Assembly: GCA_900552125.1 (NCBI GenBank)
Contig: URYK01000022.1
Span: 1 to 46,673 of the forward strand
DNA: 46,673 bases
Reading direction: 5' to 3'
Origin: an uncultured Solobacterium sp.
Lineage (GTDB): Bacteria > Bacillota_I > Bacilli_A > Erysipelotrichales > Erysipelotrichaceae
Shown: piece after piece, positions 16,297 through 27,588 of the stretch
Numbering within the stretch: the first letter of the stretch is position 1
How the letters are laid out: each line of letters opens with the position of its first letter
The notes under the pieces: model-generated
The model's database searches: none
Told to the model about the DNA's origin: nothing
Seen by the model: only the letters and a program-made list of their open reading frames with translations
Translations under genes and position numbers: made by a program

Positions 16297-16761
16297 ATGG
16301 TTAAATTTAAAAAAATAAGAAACTCAATTTTGAATATTATTTTTCATACACCAGATAAAAAACTTAATGATATAGAAATCGAAAAAATAAAATTAAATGG
16401 TTTAATTCATTTTTGCACTGCTAAAAGTGCCACATATATCATTAAAGAAGGTGTTAAAGGAAATTTGAAAAAACCCATGAAAAAAAAGGAAATAGGATTT
16501 ACGTGGTTTTATATTAACGATGACACAACTTTTGAGGAAAAAGTCGAAGAAATTCATAGTAAAGGTATAAGAAATAAATACGATAGTTATGTTGTATTTA
16601 AAGATATTGAAGATAATCAGATAAAAAAACTACGCATCAGAAGAAGAACAGATTGTGCTATCATTTATCCAAATGATTTTTCAACTACTAATATGAACAA
16701 ATATCTTATACAGGATAGAATTAAACATTTAAAACATATTTTAAACCATAAAAACAAGTAA
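16297..16761 (+). CDS. Small cargo protein, possible ADP-ribosyltransferase-like start
   Basis: 154 residues, basic and AT-rich. The segment LIHFCTAKSATYIIKEGVKG (about 32-51) resembles the opening of ART-fold proteins such as DarT and KptA (H-F-x-x-x-x-x-A-x-x-I-x-x-x-G). No catalytic Glu motif could be assigned, so this is a weak suggestion. It lies 32 bases after the nuclease-like gene with its own GAGGT site and is followed by a terminator. The two genes probably form one cargo unit. Confidence 0.5.
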   Translation: MVKFKKIRNSILNIIFHTPDKKLNDIEIEKIKLNGLIHFCTAKSATYIIKEGVKGNLKKPMKKKEIGFTWFYINDDTTFEEKVEEIHSKGIRNKYDSYVVFKDIEDNQIKKLRIRRRTDCAIIYPNDFSTTNMNKYLIQDRIKHLKHILNHKNK

Positions 16762-16791
16762 TTGTTATGTACTGTTTTTTAATTATTAAAT

Positions 16792-16824
16792 AAGAGATTC
16801 CTAATTTTCAAGAATCTCTTTTTA
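16792..16824 (+). terminator. Terminator of the first cargo pair
   Basis: AAGAGATTC (16792-16800) pairs with GAATCTCTT (16812-16820), followed by TTT. It closes the cargo unit 26 bases before the helicase start. Confidence 0.75.
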
Positions 16825-16849
16825 TATACAAATGAAAGGAGGTTCAACA

Positions 16850-19800
16850 TTGAAAACAAAATATGAATACATTCATGAGCTTCTACTTGAACAAGTTGAA
16901 AATCTTTCCAAGTCACCCTATAATTGGATGGCATTCTTAAAAACATCAGCTTATATGTTTAAGTTACCTTTTCAAGATCAGTTACTAATCCATGCTCAAA
17001 GACCTAATGCAACAGCATGTGCATCTTTTGAAACATGGAATGAAAAACATAGCAGATGGATACGCAAAGGTTCTAAGGGTATTGCTCTTCTAAACGATGA
17101 TAACACCTTAAGATATGTGTTTGATATCAAGGATACCCGAAGTCCTAGCTTCAAACCTCTCTATCTATGGAGAGTAGAAATAAAAGATGAATTAGAATAT
17201 ATCCATATGCTTGAAAATAAGTATGGAGATATGAATTCTCCTATAGATTTAGGACGGGTAATCATTGAAATGTCATCTATCATTACTGAAGAAAATGTAC
17301 AGGATTACCTTGCTCCCCTTTTCAAATTTCGAAAAAATAGCGAACTTGAGCACATGGAAGAACATGAAATCATGATTGAATTTAAATCATTATTAGTAAA
17401 CTCTATAGCATTTGAAATCATTCACAGAAGTGGATTGAATGTAAATGATTACTTTACTGCTGATGATTTCTACGCTATAAAAGATTTTAATACCATTGAT
17501 ATGATCATGCAACTTGGAACAGCAAGTCGTGACCTATGTGAAATAGGCATGAATGATATTTCCACAAAAGCCAAGGAAATTATGGTCCGTACATTTGAAC
17601 AATCTAAACAAATAATACAAAATAGGGGTGTAAACAACGAAAGGAGCGATACACATGAAAGAATTGACATACAATCAAGTGGGAGATTATCTAATACCGA
17701 ATTTGAAAGCAGAAGAATCAATCTTCAACAGCAGATACGCAAGGATGAGATACAATTACCTCAAGGAGACCTATCCAGCACATCTTCTAGCATTGAGAGT
17801 GAAGAACGAACTCAACAATCACTTGAAAGAGATCGACATACAAGCCAAGCAGAGAATGGATATCCTAATGAATCAATTATTAAAGAAACAACCCGCTCCC
17901 AACAAAGAAACACATCAGATGAAATGGGTACAGCATATGAACAATCTCAAACAACAAGCCGAGGAAATAATCCTCAACGAACTGATTTACAACTAGATTT
18001 AGGATTTGGTGGTGAAGATAATACTTTACCACCTTTTGATTTATCTGATCTTCCTACATTGCTTAGAGAAGATGTTTCTTTACAGCACACAAAAGAAGAG
18101 ATCCAACAATTCTTTAATGAACACGGCGATGATGAAGAACGTGCTATCTTTCTAGAATCCTGTTATGACGATACATTGGTACAAACGTTCAGAAAACCAG
18201 AGCGATATGACTTTTCCTATATAGGGTATAAGAAAAAGGATCATGGATTAGAAGTATGGTCAGGAAATTATCTTGATCAAAAATCATTGTCTTATCTCAC
18301 GTTCTTTGAACTACAAAATGAAGTATCAAAACTGATTGAAAGTGGTGAATATCTTATTCCTACTTACAATAAGATGTCTCCAATTCAAAAAACATTCTAC
18401 AACAAGACGATGAACAGGAATGTCGATTATTATCTGTTTTCCTATCATCCACAGTTCTTAAAGAGTTCATCAGAGATTATTTCTTACCTTAAATCAGAAA
18501 CAGATAAGGATAAAAGAGCAGAATTTATCAAGGACTTCTATCCAGAAGAGGTTGTAGAAATCATGGTCGATGGCATTTCTCTAGGATTTAAGAAAGAAGA
18601 TGACCATCTTCACATCTACATGGGGCATTATGATGACCAAACTACCTCATCAGATTATTCATGGAGCGTCGTAGATCGAGAAATTGAAGGCATGATCCTA
18701 TCCCGTTATTTTGATCCAAGTATTCAGATTCCATCCTCATTGGAACAACAAAATGTTGTCTATGAAAATGAAGAACAACTCAACAACGGAATCTTCTTTT
18801 CACAAGAAGAAATTGACCGCATCCTAACAAGAGGAAGTGGATTTGACCAAGGAAAGATGCGAATCTACCAACAAATGCTCCGTCATGAATCAAATGATAA
18901 AAATGCAGAGTTTCTCAAACATGAATATGGAATTGGTGGATCTCATCCAGCTTTTGGAATTATTGATATGAACTATGATGCTAAAGGCATCGAATTATCT
19001 CGTTCAAGACAGATCGGAGAAACGGAAATCTCAGTCACGCTTAACTGGAAGAAAGTCGCAAAACGAATCAATGAACTTGTACAGTTAGACCGTTACCTTT
19101 CACCAAAAGAAAAAGAATACTACCCTACTTTTTTGCAGGAACAGATGAATCGTGAACTGGAATATGAACGTCAACAACTTGCTGATACCAACAATTTTGA
19201 TTCTATTCAAGAAACAGCTATAGAAGAAAAAATAGAAACCATCAAAGAATACAGATGGAAAATCGGTGATACTATCTATAAAGGTGTTGATGAATATACC
19301 ATTCTTGAAGATGGACAAGATATTGCTATTCAAAATAAGAATTTTCCTTTATTCATTGACTACATGAGCCGACAGGAATTCATATCCCTTTTAAAAGAAA
19401 ACCCATTAAACGACGGTCTTCTAGTCGAAATAGAAGCATCTAATGATAATGTTCAAGAAACTCTTCCAAGTGAAGATAAACAAGAACAATTATATGAACG
19501 TTTCAAGGACATTGCTCCGGGACTTATCAATAGGACAAGTCCTTTTCTTGTTTATAGAACCGAAAATAGCAATGATTATCCCTTCACCATCGCTTTTGAT
19601 CAGGAAACGAATATCATCGATATGTACCATGTTTATGAGATTGAAGGAAGAGAAGTCATGGAGCCACACATGCAATTTGAATTTGATGTTGAAAATAATG
19701 AAATCGTTCCTTTCTATTTCAATAATCCGATCATTGGGTTAGAATATGATCTGCATAATGGTACGGATTCAGAATTTGAAACAGAGCTCTATGATTATGC

Positions 19801-22800
19801 AATCCAATGGCTAGGAAATATCAAACAAAAAGGATATTATATTGAGTCTGAACAGATATACAAAGATGAAACAAAGATTGGTGTTTATTTCTACGATTAC
19901 GATAAGGATCACAACGTTATCTATACTAACAATCCTTCTATTTCACAAGAACAAAAAAATGAAACTCCCCTACCTCAAGAGAAGATCAATTATCAAATCG
20001 TTGATGACCATCTTGGTGCAGGGACTCCAAAAGAAAGATATCGAAACAATATAGCAGCTATCAAGCTGCTTTTTTCTTTGGAAGAAGAAGGAAGACTGGC
20101 AACGAAGAAAGAACAGGATATCCTTGCCAGATATGTTGGATGGGGTGGTCTATCCGAAGCCTTTGATGAAACAAAATCAAACTGGTCTAATGAATATCAT
20201 GAACTCAAGACCTTATTAAACGAGGAAGAATACAATGCGGCTAGAGAATCGACCCTAACGGCATTCTATACACCATCGGTCGTGATAGAAAGCATCTATT
20301 CCATCATCGAACGTTTCGGATTTCATCATGGAAATATACTAGAACCAGCTTGTGGTACTGGAAACTTCTTAGGAAAGCTTCCTGCTTCTATGGAATCTTC
20401 AAAGCTTTATGGAATTGAACTGGATTCCATTACAGGACGAATTGCGAAACAGCTTTATCAGAAAGCAAATATTGCAGTCGAAGGATATGAAAAGACTTCC
20501 CTACCCGACAGCTTCTTTGATGTTGCAATCGGTAATGTTCCTTTCGGTCAGTTTAAGGTATCAGATAAACGATATGATCGATTGAACTTCAATATTCATG
20601 ATTATTTCTTTGCCAAGACCATCGACAAGATTCGTCCTGGAGGATTGATTCTTTTTCTCACTTCAAAATATACGATGGATAAAGCCAATTCATCGGTCCG
20701 TAAATATATCAATGAGCGTTGTGAATTACTAGGAGCGATCCGTCTTCCCAATGATACCTTCAGTGAAAGTGCCAATACCAAAGCTGTCAGTGATATCCTG
20801 ATCCTAAAAAAACGAGAAAGACAGATGGTCAATGACGCTCCATGGCTTTATACACAGACCGATGGAAACGGACAAACATACAATGCCTATTTTCACGAAC
20901 ATCCTGAGATGGTACTTGGTCATTTTGAAATGGCAAAGTCCATGTATGGTCGTGATGATCTAACTGTCATCCCATTTGAAGATATCCCACTCAAGCAATC
21001 ATTGGAAGAAGCAATTATGCATATTCACGGACAAATTGATGAAATGATCTTAGATGAATCCGTGATTGATGAACCAGAGGATACCATCGTCACGATACCA
21101 GCTGATCCAACAGTTAGAAACTTCAGTTACACGATGGTTGATGGAGATATCTACTTTAGAGAAAACAGTGTCATGAGCAAGATTGAGCTATCACAGACCG
21201 CTAAAAATCGAGTCATTGGCATGATAGAAATACGAGATTGTGTACGTGAACTGATCGAATATCAAAAGGATGACTATGATGAAAAGATCATCCTAGAACA
21301 ACAACAAAAGCTAAACGATCTTTATGATACCTTTACAGAAAAATACGGATTAATCAACTCTCGTGGTAATAGTCTAGCTTTTAGAGAAGACAGTGCTTAC
21401 TATCTGCTTTGTTCCTTAGAGAACATCAATGAAGATGGAACATTAAGATCGAAAGCAGACATGTTTACAAAAAGAACAATCCGTAAACATGTCGTCGTTG
21501 AAAAAGCAGAAACTTCTAACGAAGCCTTGATGTTATCACTATCAGAGAAAGGACAAATTGATTTTGATTATATGCATCAGTTAACAGGTTTTGATAAAGA
21601 GAAGATGATCCATGATCTAAAAGGTGTCATCTATAAAATCCCTCACATTGATGATGAAGACGATATCTATGTAACTGCTGATGAATACCTAAGTGGTAAT
21701 GTACGTGAGAAATTAAAGATAGCCTCACTTTCTGCTGAGATTGATCCAAGCTATAAGGAAAATGTAGAAGCTTTAAAACAAGCCATGCCACAAGATCTAA
21801 CTGCTTCAGAAATTGAAGTTCGCATCGGTGCCACATGGATAGAACCGGAAATCTATCATGATTTTCTTGTTGAGATCCTTTCCCCTTCTCCATTTATCCA
21901 GGAAAGGATTCAGGTGTCTTACTCTTCCGTAACGGCCGAATGGAACATATCCAACAAGAACTGGGATAGAGGAAATGCTAAAGCAGAAAAGACCTATGGA
22001 ACACATAGAGCTAATGCGTATCGATTGATCGAAGACTGTTTGAATCTAAAAGCAACTAAGATCTTTGATTATGAATATAACGAAGATGGTAAAAAAGTGG
22101 CTGTTCTAAATAAGAAAGAAACGATGATTGCCCAACAGAAGCAGGATTCAATCAAAGAAACTTTTACGAACTGGATATGGAAAGATTTTGAACGTAGAGA
22201 ACATCTAGTTAAAAGATACAATGAACTATTCAATTCAATACGCCCTCGCGAATATAACGGAGATCATCTTGATTTTCCGAATATGAACAGCGAGATATCA
22301 TTACGAAAGCATCAAAAAGATGCAATCGCCCATATCTTATATGGTGGAAACACCTTACTTGCACACGTGGTGGGTGCAGGCAAGACTTTCGAAATGACGG
22401 CTGCTTGCATGGAACTAAAGCGTCTAGGATTAGCACAAAAATCCATGTTTGTCGTACCCAATCATTTGATCGAACAATGGGGTTCTGAATTCCTTCAACT
22501 ATATCCAAGCGCCAATATCTTGGTGGCTAGAAAGCAAGACTTTGAAAAAAGCAAACGAAAGACCTTCTGTTCTCGCATAGCAACAGGCGAATGGGATGCC
22601 GTCATCATTGGGCACAGTCAATTTGAAAAGATCCCCGTTTCCGTGGAAAGACAACGTAAACTTATCGAAGACCAGATTGAAAGCATTACACTAGGTATTC
22701 AGGAATTACGTAGAAACAATGGCGAAGGATATTCGATCAAACAAATGGAAAAGACCAAAAAAGGACTGAAAAAACGTTTAGAAAAGCTCAATAGTGATGA

Positions 22801-24799
22801 GAGAAAAGACGATGTCATTTCCTTTGAAGAACTTGGAATTGATCGTTTATTTGTCGATGAGAGTCATAATTACAAAAACTTATTCCTGTATACAAAGATG
22901 AGAAATGTAGCTGGACTATCACAGACCGAAGCACAAAAATCATCCGATATGTTCATGAAATGCCAATATCTTGATGAAATAACTGGCGGAAAAGGCGTCG
23001 TGTTTGCAACTGGAACACCAATAAGTAATTCCATGACCGAGATGTATACGATACAACGTTACCTTCAATATGGAACATTGAAGCAACATGGATTGGAGCA
23101 TTTCGACAGCTGGGCTTCTACATTTGGTGAAACTGTTAGTGCAATCGAGCTTGCTCCTGAAGGCACTGGGTATCGTATGAAGACAAGATTTGCTCGTTTC
23201 TTCAATCTACCAGAACTAATATCCATGTTCAAAGAAGTTGCCGACATCAAGACCGCTGATATGTTGAATCTTCCTACACCAAATGCTCATTATCACAATG
23301 TCGCAGTCAAACCAAGTGAGGAACAAAAAGAGATCGTAGCCGAACTTGCCCAGCGTGCACAAAAGGTACGTGATGGTAATGTCGATCCAACCGAAGATAA
23401 CATGTTAAAGATCACCAATGACGGAAGAAAACTAGCATTAGATCAGCGTCTTGTCGATCCTTCCCTCGATGATTATCCACATGGAAAAGTCAATGCTTGC
23501 ATCGACAATGTTTTGCGTATATATGAAGAAACAAAAGATAAAAAATCAACGCAACTTATCTTCTGCGATATGTCTACCCCATCCAAAACATCCAAAGCTT
23601 TTCTTGAACAAATCAAACAAAATGAATCGGTTCCGTTCATGAATGTTTATGACGATATCTTTCAAAAACTGATCAATAGAGGAGTTCCTTCTAGCGAGAT
23701 TGCTTACATCCACGATGCGGCAACCGATGCAAAAAAGAAGGAACTTTTTTCTAAGGTTCGTGAAGGAAAAGTACGAATTCTTTTAGGTTCGACACAGAAG
23801 ATGGGAGCAGGAACCAATGTACAAGACCTACTGATCGCTTCTCATGACCTAGATTGTCCATGGCGTCCTAGTGATCTGGAACAACGTGCTGGAAGGATCA
23901 TCCGTCAGGGAAACACGAACAAAGATGTCGATATTTATCGCTATGTCACCGAACAAACATTTGATGCGTATCTTTATCAGCTTGTGGAAAACAAGCAAAA
24001 ATTCATCTCACAGATCATGACTAGCAAATCCCCTGTTCGTTCTGCTGAAGATATTGATGAAGCTTCCTTGAGCTATGCAGAGATCAAAGCACTAGCAAGT
24101 GGTAATCCAAAGATCAAGGAAAAGATGGATCTTGACATACAGGTCAATAAATTAAAACTAGCCAAAGCAAACTATCTCAGTGAGAAATATGATTTGGAAG
24201 ATAAGATCATCAAATACTATCCAAGCAAGATTTCCACATTGAAAGAACGTATTGCTTCCTATGAAAAAGATATTAAAGAGACACCAGAAGTAACGGAATT
24301 TGATGGAATGATGATCAAAGGAAAACGATATGAAGATAAAGAAACCGCTGGTAAAGCATTATTGATCATCTGTAAATCGATTCAGGATTCCACGCAGCAA
24401 AACATCGGTGAGTATCGTGGATTTAAGATGCTAGCTTCCTATGATTCCTTCTATCAAATGCATACGATTTTTTTGATGAAGAATCTCGCACATAAAGTTG
24501 AACTTGGTAGTGATGTTTTTGGAAACATTACCCGTCTAGATAATGTGATCAATGGCTTATCTAAGAAGCTTGAAATCGAAAAAAATCTTTTAGAAAACAC
24601 TCTGAATCAATTTGAAAATGCAAAAGAAGAAGTCAAACGTCCTTTTGATAAAGAAGACGAACTTCAAGAAAAAAGCAATCGATTATCGGAATTAAACAAG
24701 GAACTGGATATAGGAAATCAAAATGATAAAGAAATAATTCCTTTAGATGAATCATCAGAAGTCATTCAGGATAAGACTATCAGTAATCATGAAAGATAA
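16850..24799 (+). CDS. Giant polyvalent ArdC-like/DNA methylase/SNF2-type helicase protein
   Basis: About 2649 residues, acting on element DNA in the cytoplasm. The N-terminus (about 10-75: [19 protein letters not shown], then [10 protein letters not shown]) is ArdC/LtrC-like, and a Gln/Ser/Glu-rich linker follows. Near 1164, [10 protein letters not shown], and near 1229, GNVPFGQF, form a class I N6-adenine-type methylase. Near 1838, [10 protein letters not shown] (Walker A), near 2002, VDESHNY (DExH), and near 2343, [11 protein letters not shown] (motif VI), form an SF2/SNF2 helicase. The tail is coiled-coil. Homologues occur in most Tn1549-like elements and may protect incoming DNA and remodel nucleoprotein. 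AAAGGAGGT precedes TTG 16850; an in-frame ATG at 16832 lies ahead of that site. It ends NHER through ATGAAAGATAA. Confidence 0.9.
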   Translation: MKTKYEYIHELLLEQVENLSKSPYNWMAFLKTSAYMFKLPFQDQLLIHAQRPNATACASFETWNEKHSRWIRKGSKGIALLNDDNTLRYVFDIKDTRSPSFKPLYLWRVEIKDELEYIHMLENKYGDMNSPIDLGRVIIEMSSIITEENVQDYLAPLFKFRKNSELEHMEEHEIMIEFKSLLVNSIAFEIIHRSGLNVNDYFTADDFYAIKDFNTIDMIMQLGTASRDLCEIGMNDISTKAKEIMVRTFEQSKQIIQNRGVNNERSDTHERIDIQSSGRLSNTEFESRRINLQQQIRKDEIQLPQGDLSSTSSSIESEERTQQSLERDRHTSQAENGYPNESIIKETTRSQQRNTSDEMGTAYEQSQTTSRGNNPQRTDLQLDLGFGGEDNTLPPFDLSDLPTLLREDVSLQHTKEEIQQFFNEHGDDEERAIFLESCYDDTLVQTFRKPERYDFSYIGYKKKDHGLEVWSGNYLDQKSLSYLTFFELQNEVSKLIESGEYLIPTYNKMSPIQKTFYNKTMNRNVDYYLFSYHPQFLKSSSEIISYLKSETDKDKRAEFIKDFYPEEVVEIMVDGISLGFKKEDDHLHIYMGHYDDQTTSSDYSWSVVDREIEGMILSRYFDPSIQIPSSLEQQNVVYENEEQLNNGIFFSQEEIDRILTRGSGFDQGKMRIYQQMLRHESNDKNAEFLKHEYGIGGSHPAFGIIDMNYDAKGIELSRSRQIGETEISVTLNWKKVAKRINELVQLDRYLSPKEKEYYPTFLQEQMNRELEYERQQLADTNNFDSIQETAIEEKIETIKEYRWKIGDTIYKGVDEYTILEDGQDIAIQNKNFPLFIDYMSRQEFISLLKENPLNDGLLVEIEASNDNVQETLPSEDKQEQLYERFKDIAPGLINRTSPFLVYRTENSNDYPFTIAFDQETNIIDMYHVYEIEGREVMEPHMQFEFDVENNEIVPFYFNNPIIGLEYDLHNGTDSEFETELYDYAIQWLGNIKQKGYYIESEQIYKDETKIGVYFYDYDKDHNVIYTNNPSISQEQKNETPLPQEKINYQIVDDHLGAGTPKERYRNNIAAIKLLFSLEEEGRLATKKEQDILARYVGWGGLSEAFDETKSNWSNEYHELKTLLNEEEYNAARESTLTAFYTPSVVIESIYSIIERFGFHHGNILEPACGTGNFLGKLPASMESSKLYGIELDSITGRIAKQLYQKANIAVEGYEKTSLPDSFFDVAIGNVPFGQFKVSDKRYDRLNFNIHDYFFAKTIDKIRPGGLILFLTSKYTMDKANSSVRKYINERCELLGAIRLPNDTFSESANTKAVSDILILKKRERQMVNDAPWLYTQTDGNGQTYNAYFHEHPEMVLGHFEMAKSMYGRDDLTVIPFEDIPLKQSLEEAIMHIHGQIDEMILDESVIDEPEDTIVTIPADPTVRNFSYTMVDGDIYFRENSVMSKIELSQTAKNRVIGMIEIRDCVRELIEYQKDDYDEKIILEQQQKLNDLYDTFTEKYGLINSRGNSLAFREDSAYYLLCSLENINEDGTLRSKADMFTKRTIRKHVVVEKAETSNEALMLSLSEKGQIDFDYMHQLTGFDKEKMIHDLKGVIYKIPHIDDEDDIYVTADEYLSGNVREKLKIASLSAEIDPSYKENVEALKQAMPQDLTASEIEVRIGATWIEPEIYHDFLVEILSPSPFIQERIQVSYSSVTAEWNISNKNWDRGNAKAEKTYGTHRANAYRLIEDCLNLKATKIFDYEYNEDGKKVAVLNKKETMIAQQKQDSIKETFTNWIWKDFERREHLVKRYNELFNSIRPREYNGDHLDFPNMNSEISLRKHQKDAIAHILYGGNTLLAHVVGAGKTFEMTAACMELKRLGLAQKSMFVVPNHLIEQWGSEFLQLYPSANILVARKQDFEKSKRKTFCSRIATGEWDAVIIGHSQFEKIPVSVERQRKLIEDQIESITLGIQELRRNNGEGYSIKQMEKTKKGLKKRLEKLNSDERKDDVISFEELGIDRLFVDESHNYKNLFLYTKMRNVAGLSQTEAQKSSDMFMKCQYLDEITGGKGVVFATGTPISNSMTEMYTIQRYLQYGTLKQHGLEHFDSWASTFGETVSAIELAPEGTGYRMKTRFARFFNLPELISMFKEVADIKTADMLNLPTPNAHYHNVAVKPSEEQKEIVAELAQRAQKVRDGNVDPTEDNMLKITNDGRKLALDQRLVDPSLDDYPHGKVNACIDNVLRIYEETKDKKSTQLIFCDMSTPSKTSKAFLEQIKQNESVPFMNVYDDIFQKLINRGVPSSEIAYIHDAATDAKKKELFSKVREGKVRILLGSTQKMGAGTNVQDLLIASHDLDCPWRPSDLEQRAGRIIRQGNTNKDVDIYRYVTEQTFDAYLYQLVENKQKFISQIMTSKSPVRSAEDIDEASLSYAEIKALASGNPKIKEKMDLDIQVNKLKLAKANYLSEKYDLEDKIIKYYPSKISTLKERIASYEKDIKETPEVTEFDGMMIKGKRYEDKETAGKALLIICKSIQDSTQQNIGEYRGFKMLASYDSFYQMHTIFLMKNLAHKVELGSDVFGNITRLDNVINGLSKKLEIEKNLLENTLNQFENAKEEVKRPFDKEDELQEKSNRLSELNKELDIGNQNDKEIIPLDESSEVIQDKTISNHER

Positions 24800-24954
24800 A
24801 TTTTCATATCAACACAAAATGTAAATATTGTATATTTATTATTTAAATTTAAACATGTTAATGACATTGCATAAAATAATATAATATCAACAACATAGAA
24901 TTTATAGTAAAATAAGATTACAATTAAAAAGAAAATTAAAAAAGTTAAGCGTAG

Positions 24955-25098
24955 ATGAATACAACAAGAAATGGATTGCTTAGATTATCTAATGATAATA
25001 TTTCAGAAAAAGATGCAAGCAGTATTATTGGTAGAAAGCTGCGTTTAACTGATTTTTCTGACGGCGGATTTTTAGTTCATAAAGGAGGTTCAATATGA
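24955..25098 (+). pseudogene. Possible 47-residue small gene or truncated remnant
   Basis: The open frame begins MNTTRNGLLRLS and contains LTDFSDGGFLVHKGGSI. There is no good ribosome site before it, but its end contains a strong AAAGGAGG for a further 12-codon frame. The protein looks plausible in composition but matches nothing I know. Either a microprotein or the relic of a larger gene. Confidence 0.3.
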
Positions 25099-25271
25099 TT
25101 AGTAAAACATATCATCAGAACAATGTCATTTAAATAATCAATAAAGAATTTTCTATAAAAATAATATAAATAGTCTCGTGACTTCTTTTATTTCAATATC
25201 AACCACTATTTTTTCTTTTTCATAGGAATATAAATTTATAATTTCATTAAATCAAATATTAATATCATCTT

Positions 25272-25304
25272 AAAAGCAACGAAAAATTTTTCGTTGCTTT
25301 TTTA
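25272..25304 (+). terminator. 30-bp perfect palindrome terminator
   Basis: AAAAGCAACGAAAAA (25272-25286) is followed immediately by its exact complement TTTTTCGTTGCTTTT (25287-25301) and more T. In RNA the A/U centre gives the loop. It stands 18 bases before the DUF3991-like gene. Confidence 0.8.
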
Positions 25305-25321
25305 TATAGGAGAAAACAAAC

Positions 25322-25633
25322 ATGAATATAAAACTTCTAAAAAAGATACCAATCGAGCTTGTTATACAGCTCAAGACAATTAATCTACTGACATATTTAA
25401 AGCAATATGAACCTAATTCAATCGTCAAAAATAAGAATCATTATGATTCGATTACACATTGTGGTCTTACAATATATGAGGATAGATGGTCATGGAAATC
25501 ACACCATCTTAATGGTAAAACTGCCATCCAGTATTTAGTTTTTGTTGAAAACATGAACTATACCGATGCCATGTATCTACTTTATCAATGTTACAGAAAG
25601 GAACTTAACAATGGCAAAAAGATTCATCAGTAA
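25322..25633 (+). CDS. Free-standing DUF3991-like N-terminal domain protein
   Basis: 103 residues. It aligns along nearly its whole length with the first ~95 residues of the next protein: LLTYLKQYEP versus LLNYLKNYEP, then SITHCGLTIYEDRWSWKSHH versus TRTHGSLHISNGLWCWWAQN, then GKTAIQYLVFVENMNY versus GRTALQYLINVEGMEF. In primase-like proteins this domain precedes the TOPRIM domain and is thought to contact DNA. Here it is encoded alone and its end overlaps the next gene by 23 bases. It may be a regulatory or auxiliary copy, or the product of domain duplication. Confidence 0.75.
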   Translation: MNIKLLKKIPIELVIQLKTINLLTYLKQYEPNSIVKNKNHYDSITHCGLTIYEDRWSWKSHHLNGKTAIQYLVFVENMNYTDAMYLLYQCYRKELNNGKKIHQ

Positions 25634-26552
25634 AAAAGATCTAGCAAGAATAAAAGAGCTTGACCTTCTAAATTATCTCAAGAATTATGAGCCTCAGGAA
25701 CTTGTTAAAAAGAGCAGAAATGACTACGTAACACGCACTCATGGATCACTTCATATTAGCAATGGTCTATGGTGTTGGTGGGCTCAAAACATTGGAGGTC
25801 GAACTGCACTTCAATATCTCATTAATGTAGAAGGCATGGAATTTCTAGATGCCGCATTATATCTAAAGAATCTGATTGATAAACAACCTCCAACAAAAAT
25901 TATTCAGCCAAATAGATCTAGCTATCATTTTCGCCTCCCCTATCGCTACGAAAATGACAACAAGATTATCAGCTATCTTGTCAATGAACGAAAGCTCGAT
26001 AAGGGCATAGTAGATTATTGCATCAAGAAAAAACTCATCTATGAATCAGCATATGATCATGCTGTTGTATTTGTTGGATATGATGAAAGCCATATGCCTA
26101 AATTTGCATGCACACGCTCAATAGATTCTGATATTAAAAAAAATATTCCGGGAAGCAATAAAGCATACAGTTTCTGTATACAAAATGAGCATAGTCACCA
26201 GCTACATGTGTTTGAATCTGCTATTGATTTACTATCATATATGACGATTCTAAAAGGAAATAAAAATGATTATCTTAACAATAATTACCTTTCCATAGAT
26301 GGAGCAACTCTCATCGGAAAAAATATTCATGATACTGAAATACCTGTTGCACTTAATCATTTTCTAAAGAACCATGAAATCAGTTGTATATACCTTCATA
26401 TGGATAACGACAAAGCTGGAAAGGATACTGTGAAAAAAATTCAATATCATTTAAAAAATCAGTATAAAATCATTGACTGCTCACCACAAAAATATAAAGA
26501 TGTTAATCAAGAACTGCAGACCAAAGTATTTCATACTGGCATGGAAAGATGA
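25611..26552 (+). CDS. DUF3991/TOPRIM primase-like protein
   Basis: 313 residues. N-terminal DUF3991-type domain (about 10-95, THGSLHISNGLWCWWAQN). A TOPRIM domain follows (about 190-300), with the acidic Glu in LHVFESAIDLL near 201 and the DxD in YLHMDNDKAGKDT near 264, residues that bind metal in DnaG-type primases (known). It probably primes or processes single-stranded element DNA after transfer. AGAAAGGA precedes ATG 25611. It ends GMER-stop. Confidence 0.85.
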   Translation: MAKRFISKKDLARIKELDLLNYLKNYEPQELVKKSRNDYVTRTHGSLHISNGLWCWWAQNIGGRTALQYLINVEGMEFLDAALYLKNLIDKQPPTKIIQPNRSSYHFRLPYRYENDNKIISYLVNERKLDKGIVDYCIKKKLIYESAYDHAVVFVGYDESHMPKFACTRSIDSDIKKNIPGSNKAYSFCIQNEHSHQLHVFESAIDLLSYMTILKGNKNDYLNNNYLSIDGATLIGKNIHDTEIPVALNHFLKNHEISCIYLHMDNDKAGKDTVKKIQYHLKNQYKIIDCSPQKYKDVNQELQTKVFHTGMER

Positions 26553-26652
26553 GTTAATAGCAAAGGATTTTTCCGAAAATATGCAATTTTTAATTTTGTA
26601 CAATTCATTTTCAAAGAAAAATATTGCATAATAATTATGAGGTGATTTACTG

Positions 26653-27108
26653 ATGGATAATATAAAAATATTGACCATTATACTAAAAGAACAGAAAGAT
26701 GATGTTATTGATTATTACTATCTTGCTAATGAATCTGATACAAAACTAGCTGGCATCGTTTCATTGAAAATGAACATTTTTGAAAAACTTCCTGTGAAGA
26801 TTGACGACTATACACTCTTTGCGATAAATGCATATCTCAATGATGAGATTTCAGTAGTTCGCCCATGTAATGATCCAGTGGAAGTTCCAGACTGTCCAGA
26901 CATTTATGCAGTATTTGCTTCAGGTACAATTATACACCACTATATTGAAAATAATAAAATGCCTGAATTCATCTGTTCATTAAGTGATGATGCCATAGAT
27001 TTAATAATGCAGTCTGATGAATGTGTTCAATCACTTGTTGATAATGGGATTATAAGTAAAGAAGAATTAGATGAATATCGTAAAGAACAGAATAAAAAAA
27101 GTTCATAA
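26653..27108 (+). CDS. Unknown acidic element protein
   Basis: 151 residues, acidic, soluble. It begins MDNIKILTIILKEQKDDVID and has no recognised domain. The central part (DDYTLFAINAYLNDEIS, then CPDIYAVFASG) looks folded, and the tail is helical (ISKEELDEYRKEQNKKSS). A good GAGGTGA site precedes the ATG. It lies between the primase-like gene and the DpnD/PcfM-like gene and is followed by a terminator. Likely a backbone gene of the element, function unknown. Confidence 0.6.
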   Translation: MDNIKILTIILKEQKDDVIDYYYLANESDTKLAGIVSLKMNIFEKLPVKIDDYTLFAINAYLNDEISVVRPCNDPVEVPDCPDIYAVFASGTIIHHYIENNKMPEFICSLSDDAIDLIMQSDECVQSLVDNGIISKEELDEYRKEQNKKSS

Positions 27109-27168
27109 GCATGTCATTCAATGACCAATGGACCTTTCGTATGTTCAAAAATGAATCAGTCTATTTCT

Positions 27169-27202
27169 TAGCCATTCGTCTGTGAGACAATGGCTATTTT
27201 AT
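27169..27202 (+). terminator. Intrinsic terminator
   Basis: TAGCCATT (27169-27176) pairs with AATGGCTA (27189-27196), extended inside by GTC/GAC, followed by TTTTATT. It closes the unknown acidic gene ahead of the DpnD/PcfM-like gene. Confidence 0.75.
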
Positions 27203-27224
27203 TATGTAGAAGGAGTGAATATTT

Positions 27225-27422
27225 ATGAAAAAATATCTTGTTGAAATTACTGAAACTTTGCAAAAACAGATTACCGTTTCAGCTAATTCCCGTGAAGAAG
27301 CTGAACAAAAAGTCAAAGAAAGATACAAAAAGGAAGACATCGTTCTAACTGAAGGTGACTATATTGATACAGACTTTCATGTCATAAAAGAAACAAGAAT
27401 AATGAATCATAATGAAAGATAA
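27225..27422 (+). CDS. DpnD/PcfM-like small protein
   Basis: 65 residues. YLVEITETLQKQITVSANSR and EAEQKVKERYKKEDIVLTEG are typical of the DpnD/PcfM family found in conjugative elements; its molecular role is not established. GAAGGAG precedes the ATG. It ends HNER through ATGAAAGATAA. A diverged copy of its last 50 bases plus terminator reappears at 29601-29672 beyond the darTG pair, which shows that the locus was duplicated or split by the insertion. Confidence 0.75.
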   Translation: MKKYLVEITETLQKQITVSANSREEAEQKVKERYKKEDIVLTEGDYIDTDFHVIKETRIMNHNER

Positions 27423-27424
27423 AT
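27375..27424 (+). repeat. Direct repeat copy 1 (end of pcfM-like gene)
   Basis: Fifty bases from TTTCATGTCATAAAA to GATAAAT, with about eight mismatches to 29601-29650. Similarity appears to continue some 30 bases further, into sequence matching the terminator of copy 2. It is the left flank of the darTG cargo. Confidence 0.75.
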
Positions 27425-27588
27425 TATGATTTCTATTCTATTCTTAAAGTAAGATAACATTTTATTATTAAAGGAAATATAATATTGATATAACTGTCTA
27501 TTTAGTAAATGATTGAAAGAAGTTTTAAAAAATAATATAATGAAATTAGTTATAGGACTTATATGTTTGTATGAAAGGAGATATACCA

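Larger units (their letters stand above)
24800..25321. other. 522-bp stretch with gene remnants between helicase and primase genes
   Basis: It holds no full gene. The helicase end motif opens an 11-codon frame ([11 protein letters not shown]). A 47-codon frame lies at 24955-25098, and AAAGGAGG with ATG at 25095 leads only to a 12-codon frame (MISKTYHQNNVI). A 30-bp perfect palindrome terminator closes the stretch. This suggests that one or two small genes have been lost or truncated here. Confidence 0.5.

Noticed and set aside
17655..17996. 113-codon ORF in another frame within the giant helicase gene
   Set aside because: It overlaps the Gln/Ser-rich linker, whose repetitive codons open other frames; an internal RBS-like GAAAGGAG is present but the frame has no recognisable protein and the parent frame is continuous.
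24885..24995. Frame ending KLSVDEYNKKWIA as a gene remnant
   Set aside because: Protein-like ending, but no start and a stop just upstream; could be chance in AT-rich sequence.
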